Of a stretch of 9,756 bases of DNA, positions 6,708-9,756 are shown piece by piece (within the stretch, counting starts at the first letter, position 1; each line of letters begins with the position of its first letter). The DNA comes from an uncultured bacterium (GTDB taxonomy: Bacteria; Planctomycetota; UBA8108): contig CAJWZY010000057.1 of assembly GCA_913050545.1 (NCBI GenBank), positions 1 through 9,756 of the forward strand. Reading direction: 5' to 3'. The notes below the pieces were generated by a model. The model worked only from the letters and a program-made list of their open reading frames with translations. It was not told the DNA's origin and did no database searches. The position numbers and the translations under genes were made by a program.

Positions 6708-7429
6708 TCCTGGCTTTCTTCACAGAGCCGGCCGGCGGCAGCTCCCTCGATGACCTGCAGTTTCACCCCCAGGCTGCTCTCGAGCTCCTCATGAACCAGC
6801 TGGCGGAGGCGCTTCGGCGGGGGCACCTTTGCGACGGGCAACTCCCGGGCAAGACTCGTCACGGCGGCATCGGAGATACCACAGGGCACAATAGCGCCGA
6901 AACCTTCGAGGCTGTTCTGGAAGTTGAGCGCAAAGCCGTGCGATGTAACCCAGCGCGTGCAACGAACTCCCATCGCCGCGATCTTTCTCGGCGGTGTTCC
7001 TGCAACCCAGACCCCCGTTCTCCCCTCGATGCGAAATCCCTCGATGCCAAGGCGGGCGAGAACTCCGATAATCCCCTCCTCGAGCTTTCTGAGGTAGAGG
7101 TGAATATCCTTCCGACACTCCCCGCTGCCGAGATCGACAATCGGATAGCCCACCAGCTGCCCCGGCTCGTGACAGGTGATATCCCCGCCCCGTGGAGTCT
7201 CAACGACGTCTATCCCCCGGTCTTCAAGCTCTCTTCCGGTTTGCAGGAGGTTGCCGGCACCACCGGATGCCCCCAGGGTAATGGTCGGAGGATGTTCCAG
7301 TAACCAGAGCAGATCACCCACATCCCCCCGCTGGCGTAAAGCCACCAGGCGTTGCTGCAAATTGAGCGAATTCCGGTAATCAACCCGTAAACTTTCAGAA
7401 GTCCCGGTGCAGTTAGCGTGAACAACCAT
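6695..7429 (-). CDS. lipB: Octanoyl-[acyl-carrier-protein]:protein N-octanoyltransferase
   Basis: A complete 244-residue LipB. It moves octanoate from acyl carrier protein to the lipoyl lysine of E2 and GcvH proteins, the first step of lipoyl cofactor assembly before LipA inserts sulfur. Visible signatures are the VDYRNSLNLQ N-terminal motif, LLEHPPTITLG, RGGDITCHEPGQLVGYP (residues 80-96), the catalytic Lys149 (RKIAAMGVR) with His164 (VTSHGFALN), and the nucleophile Cys183 (IVPCGI). Glu88 replaces the more common Gly after His87, within positions known to vary. The ATG at 7429 has no Shine-Dalgarno and an in-frame TAA lies three codons upstream, so the start is constrained. A -10 element sits eight bases before it, which suggests a leaderless mRNA. 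The gene converges on its likely client, the E2 gene, and is divergent from ftsH. Confidence 0.93.
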   Translation of the reverse strand: MVVHANCTGTSESLRVDYRNSLNLQQRLVALRQRGDVGDLLWLLEHPPTITLGASGGAGNLLQTGRELEDRGIDVVETPRGGDITCHEPGQLVGYPIVDLGSGECRKDIHLYLRKLEEGIIGVLARLGIEGFRIEGRTGVWVAGTPPRKIAAMGVRCTRWVTSHGFALNFQNSLEGFGAIVPCGISDAAVTSLARELPVAKVPPPKRLRQLVHEELESSLGVKLQVIEGAAAGRLCEESQEPGA

Positions 7430-7447
7430 AGCGAGTTATGATATCAT
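7419..7447 (+). promoter_or_regulatory. Candidate promoter for ftsH (extended -10)
   Basis: TGAACA at 7419-7424 (4 of 6 against TTGACA), a 17-base spacer, then TATCAT at 7442-7447 (5 of 6 against TATAAT). A TG at 7439-7440 one base before it makes an extended -10. Transcription would begin near 7454. The -10 is half of a 10-bp palindrome (7438-7447) shared with the lipB promoter. Confidence 0.5.
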
Positions 7448-7466
7448 GAAACGATTATTCCCTGAA
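7438..7466 (-). promoter_or_regulatory. Candidate leaderless promoter for lipB (extended -10)
   Basis: On the minus strand, TATCAT (7443-7438) is preceded by TGA, giving an extended -10, with a weak TTCAGG at 7466-7461 as -35 after a 17-base spacer. The -10 ends eight bases before the lipB ATG, so transcription would begin at or within a base or two of the start codon. This agrees with the missing ribosome site. Confidence 0.5.
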
Positions 7467-7520
7467 TGCGTCTACAGCAGACAAATGACAGGCATATTCG
7501 ACTAACTTTCTCAGGATTCC

Positions 7521-7523
7521 AGG
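7521..7523 (+). promoter_or_regulatory. Ribosome binding site supporting the ftsH GTG start
   Basis: AGG followed by eight bases (TAATAAAA) precedes the GTG at 7532. The upstream in-frame ATG at 7466 has no such site. Confidence 0.4.
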
Positions 7524-7531
7524 TAATAAAA

Positions 7532-9613
7532 GTGGCTGAAAAAGGCGAAAAGCAGGAAGACCCCGGCCTGAAACGGGATGACTCCGCGAACCCGACGCGC
7601 AAACCGCGGCTGAACCTCTTCCAGGTCGGCCTCATCATCATGCTCGCGGTGATCATGCTGAGCATCTTCCTCTCGGAGAACCAGAAAGAGATCACCCTGA
7701 ACCAGTTCATGGAGCATCTCGATCAGAAGGGCCACGTCCACTGGGTCAGGGCCGAAGAGGAAAAATACGTCGGGACCATGACCATCCCCACGAACTATGA
7801 GTCGCCCTCGGTGGCGGTCCCGGTCGACCCCCCTGCCGAAGACAAAAAAGGCAGCCTCAAAATCGCTCCCTTCGGACTCCCCCTGCCAAGAGGCAAAACC
7901 TTCTCCTTCAGCGTTACCAAGACCAGGAACACAGATACTGACGCGAAGATCTTCACTAAAGTATTGGCCCAGAAGATCCCTACCCAGCCCACCGTCTCGA
8001 GTGGTTTATGGAACATGCTCTTCTGGGTCTTCCCCTTCTGCCTGATTATCTTCCTCTGGATCATGATGATGCGCCAGTCCGGCCAGCTCGGACGAACCGC
8101 CATGAGCTTCGGAAAAGCAAAGGCCAAGATGGCCGGTGAATCAGATGACAAGGTCACCTTCGACGATGTCGCGGGTTGCCAGGAAGCCAAGGTCGAGCTG
8201 ATGGAGGTCGTCGACTTCCTCAAGAGTCCCGGGAAATACCAGACCCTTGGCGGGAGAATGCCCAAGGGAATGCTCCTCGTTGGCCCCCCGGGAACCGGCA
8301 AGACCCTGATGGCCAGGGCTGTTGCCGGCGAAGCGGCCAGGCCGTTCTTCCAGCTCAGCGGATCTGATTTCGTCGAGATGTTCGTTGGAGTCGGAGCTTC
8401 CCGGGTACGTGACCTCTTTGAGCAGGCCAAGAGCAAGGCTCCCTGCATCGTCTTCGTAGACGAACTGGACGCAGTAGGCCGCCATCGCGGCGCGGGCCTC
8501 GGAGGAGGTCACGACGAGAGAGAACAGACCCTGAACCAGTTGCTGGTTGAGATGGATGGCTTCGATACCACCTCGGGAGTGGTCTTCCTGGCTGCCACCA
8601 ACCGTCCCGACGTCCTCGACCCCGCCCTCCTGAGACCCGGGAGATTTGACCGCCAGGTGGTCATCGATGCCCCCGACCTCGAGGGCCGCAAGGCAATCCT
8701 CGAAGTCCATGCCAAGAATAAGGTCCTTTCCGAAAACATCGATTTCGGACTGATTGCCGCCAATACCTCGGGCTTCACGGGCGCTGACCTCGCCAACCTC
8801 CTCAACGAGGCGGCGCTCATGGCCGCCAGGAAAGACGCCTCTGAGATCACCCAGGCGGATCTCGACGAGGCTGTTGAGCGCGTGATTGCCGGACCGGAAC
8901 GCCGAAGCAGGAAGCTTGGAGGCGAAGAGCTGAAGAAGGTCGCCTACCATGAAGCCGGCCATGCCCTCGTAGCTGCGCTTTGCGAGAACGCCGATCCAGT
9001 AAGAAAAATATCGATCATCCCCCGGGGGCACGCTGCACTGGGATACACCATGCAGACTCCCGAAGAGGACCGCTACCTTACGAGTAAGCCCGACCTCCTC
9101 GACAAGCTCAAGGGGCTCCTGGCCGGCAGAGCTGCTGAGCTGCTTATTTTCGAAGAGCTCTCCACCGGCGCCGGGAATGACCTTGAACGCGCAACGCATA
9201 TTGCCAGGAGCATGGTCTGCCGCTTCGGCATGAGTGATAAGCTCGGGCCCGTCGTCTATGGCAGGGAAAACCAGCAGGTCTTCCTTGGCCGGGACATGAC
9301 CCAGGAGGAGAGGAACTACAGCGAAAGTGCGGCCCAGGAGATCGATGGCGAGGTCAGAAAGCTGCTCGATGAAGCCAACGACGAAGCCATGAGGCTCCTC
9401 GAGGAGAACAAGATCTGCCTCGACCGTATCGCAGAAACCCTCCTGGAGAAGGAGGTCATGCAGGGCGAAGATCTTGACAGCCTCCTGGAGGAGGTGCTCG
9501 GTGAAGATGGTTTTCCCCGGAGCAATCGAAGATCCCAGGTCACCCCTGAGAGACCGCCCCTGCCGGGGATCCAGCCTGGCGAATCAGAAGAGACCAGCAG
9601 CCCGGCTGCCTGA
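7532..9613 (+). CDS. ftsH: ATP-dependent zinc metalloprotease FtsH
   Basis: A complete membrane-bound AAA+ protease that forms hexamers and degrades misfolded membrane proteins and selected cytoplasmic regulators. Numbering from GTG 7532 (693 residues): TM1 about 30-47; a periplasmic domain of about 110 residues; TM2 about 160-180; AAA+ module with Walker A 251-258 (GPPGTGKT), pore-loop Phe284 (EMFVGVG), Walker B Asp310-Glu311 (FVDELDAVG) and arginine fingers Arg368/Arg371 (LLRPGRFDRQ). The peptidase has zinc ligands His473 and His477 with catalytic Glu474 (HEAGH), and a third ligand Asp550 (TGAGNDLERAT). The tail is charged helix then proline-rich. The start is uncertain: ATG 7466 adds 22 residues but lacks a ribosome site, while GTG 7532 has AGG at good spacing. 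All catalytic residues are present. It is divergent from lipB across a shared promoter region. Confidence 0.96.
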   Translation: MAEKGEKQEDPGLKRDDSANPTRKPRLNLFQVGLIIMLAVIMLSIFLSENQKEITLNQFMEHLDQKGHVHWVRAEEEKYVGTMTIPTNYESPSVAVPVDPPAEDKKGSLKIAPFGLPLPRGKTFSFSVTKTRNTDTDAKIFTKVLAQKIPTQPTVSSGLWNMLFWVFPFCLIIFLWIMMMRQSGQLGRTAMSFGKAKAKMAGESDDKVTFDDVAGCQEAKVELMEVVDFLKSPGKYQTLGGRMPKGMLLVGPPGTGKTLMARAVAGEAARPFFQLSGSDFVEMFVGVGASRVRDLFEQAKSKAPCIVFVDELDAVGRHRGAGLGGGHDEREQTLNQLLVEMDGFDTTSGVVFLAATNRPDVLDPALLRPGRFDRQVVIDAPDLEGRKAILEVHAKNKVLSENIDFGLIAANTSGFTGADLANLLNEAALMAARKDASEITQADLDEAVERVIAGPERRSRKLGGEELKKVAYHEAGHALVAALCENADPVRKISIIPRGHAALGYTMQTPEEDRYLTSKPDLLDKLKGLLAGRAAELLIFEELSTGAGNDLERATHIARSMVCRFGMSDKLGPVVYGRENQQVFLGRDMTQEERNYSESAAQEIDGEVRKLLDEANDEAMRLLEENKICLDRIAETLLEKEVMQGEDLDSLLEEVLGEDGFPRSNRRSQVTPERPPLPGIQPGESEETSSPAA

Positions 9614-9639
9614 GCCGGAGTAGCTCCTGCCTGCCTGTT

Positions 9640-9699
9640 GCCCACGCTGCCCACGCTGCCCAGTGCCCAATATGTCCAATGACAGGGCCCAATGACAGG
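9640..9699. repeat. Two short tandem repeats downstream of ftsH
   Basis: GCCCACGCT occurs twice in tandem (9640-9648, 9649-9657), followed by two more GCCCA copies (9658-9662, 9665-9669). Then CCAATGACAGG occurs twice (9676-9686, 9689-9699) with a 13-bp period. CTGCCTG at 9631-9637 can also pair with CAGGCAG at 9696-9702, folding the whole stretch into a long-looped hairpin. No gene is evident in 9614-9711. Confidence 0.6.
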
Positions 9700-9711
9700 C
9701 AGCAGGTTCAG

Positions 9712-9756
9712 ATGGCTTCGGAGCCTCGCTCGCCCGTCCTGATACGGATGACATCT
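9712..9756 (+). CDS. Possible start of a downstream gene (cut by window edge)
   Basis: An ATG at 9712 opens 15 codons to the edge (MASEPRSPVLIRMTS), with AGCAGG at 9701-9706 five bases upstream as a fair ribosome site. In many bacteria dihydropteroate synthase (folP) follows ftsH, and some FolP proteins carry an N-terminal extension before the core, so folP is a guess from position only. The opposite strand is also open here: a frame ending in a stop at 9708-9710 reads DVIRIRTGERGSEAI, and could instead be the tail of a convergent gene. Too little sequence is visible to choose firmly. Confidence 0.3.
   Translation, partial: MASEPRSPVLIRMTS

Noticed and set aside
7160..7192. LipB Glu88 in place of the usual Gly (HEPGQ) as a defective active site
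   Set aside because: The two residues after the conserved His vary in the family, and the catalytic Lys149 and Cys183 are present.
8141..9199. 352-codon open frame antisense to ftsH
   Set aside because: It mirrors the most conserved part of FtsH and shows no motif of its own; strong third-position GC bias keeps the opposite frame free of stops.

Overview
The window is a stretch of bacterial chromosome of about 60% GC with tightly packed genes on both strands. It holds six complete protein genes plus partial or uncertain genes at both edges. I found no rRNA, tRNA, CRISPR array, transposase or phage gene. Several traits point to Planctomycetota or a similar uncultured lineage: a single dockerin-like calcium loop followed by a proline run on a secreted protein, a Tat-exported metallophosphoesterase, and strong GC-ending codon bias. 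This placement is an impression from sequence style, not a search result.

Left part (1-2190): two minus-strand genes. An aldehyde dehydrogenase of the 2-oxoglutarate-semialdehyde (2,5-dioxovalerate) type is followed by the N-terminal part of a choline/ethanolamine kinase-like phosphotransferase that runs off the left edge. Middle part (2191-5281): a plus-strand membrane-anchored or secreted histidine phosphatase with a dockerin-like module converges on a minus-strand Tat-signal metallophosphoesterase. The latter is divergent from a plus-strand polyol dehydrogenase of the mannitol dehydrogenase family. Right part (5350-9613): the dihydrolipoyl acyltransferase (E2) of a 2-oxoacid dehydrogenase, probably pyruvate dehydrogenase, converges on lipB. 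lipB is transcribed divergently from ftsH. A short repeat-rich stretch follows ftsH, and then the possible start of one more gene.

The clearest functional link is between the E2 gene and lipB: LipB transfers the octanoyl group that becomes the lipoyl cofactor on the E2 lipoyl lysine. The polyol dehydrogenase lies 68 bp before the E2 gene on the same strand, so sugar-alcohol oxidation and pyruvate oxidation may share a transcript. FtsH is membrane protein quality control and has no visible link to its neighbours. The most interesting regulatory feature is a perfect 10-bp palindrome in the lipB-ftsH gap that gives an extended -10 element on both strands, set so that lipB could be read from a leaderless transcript. 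I see no convincing new defence or mobile system; the window is mostly housekeeping genes with a few odd details.
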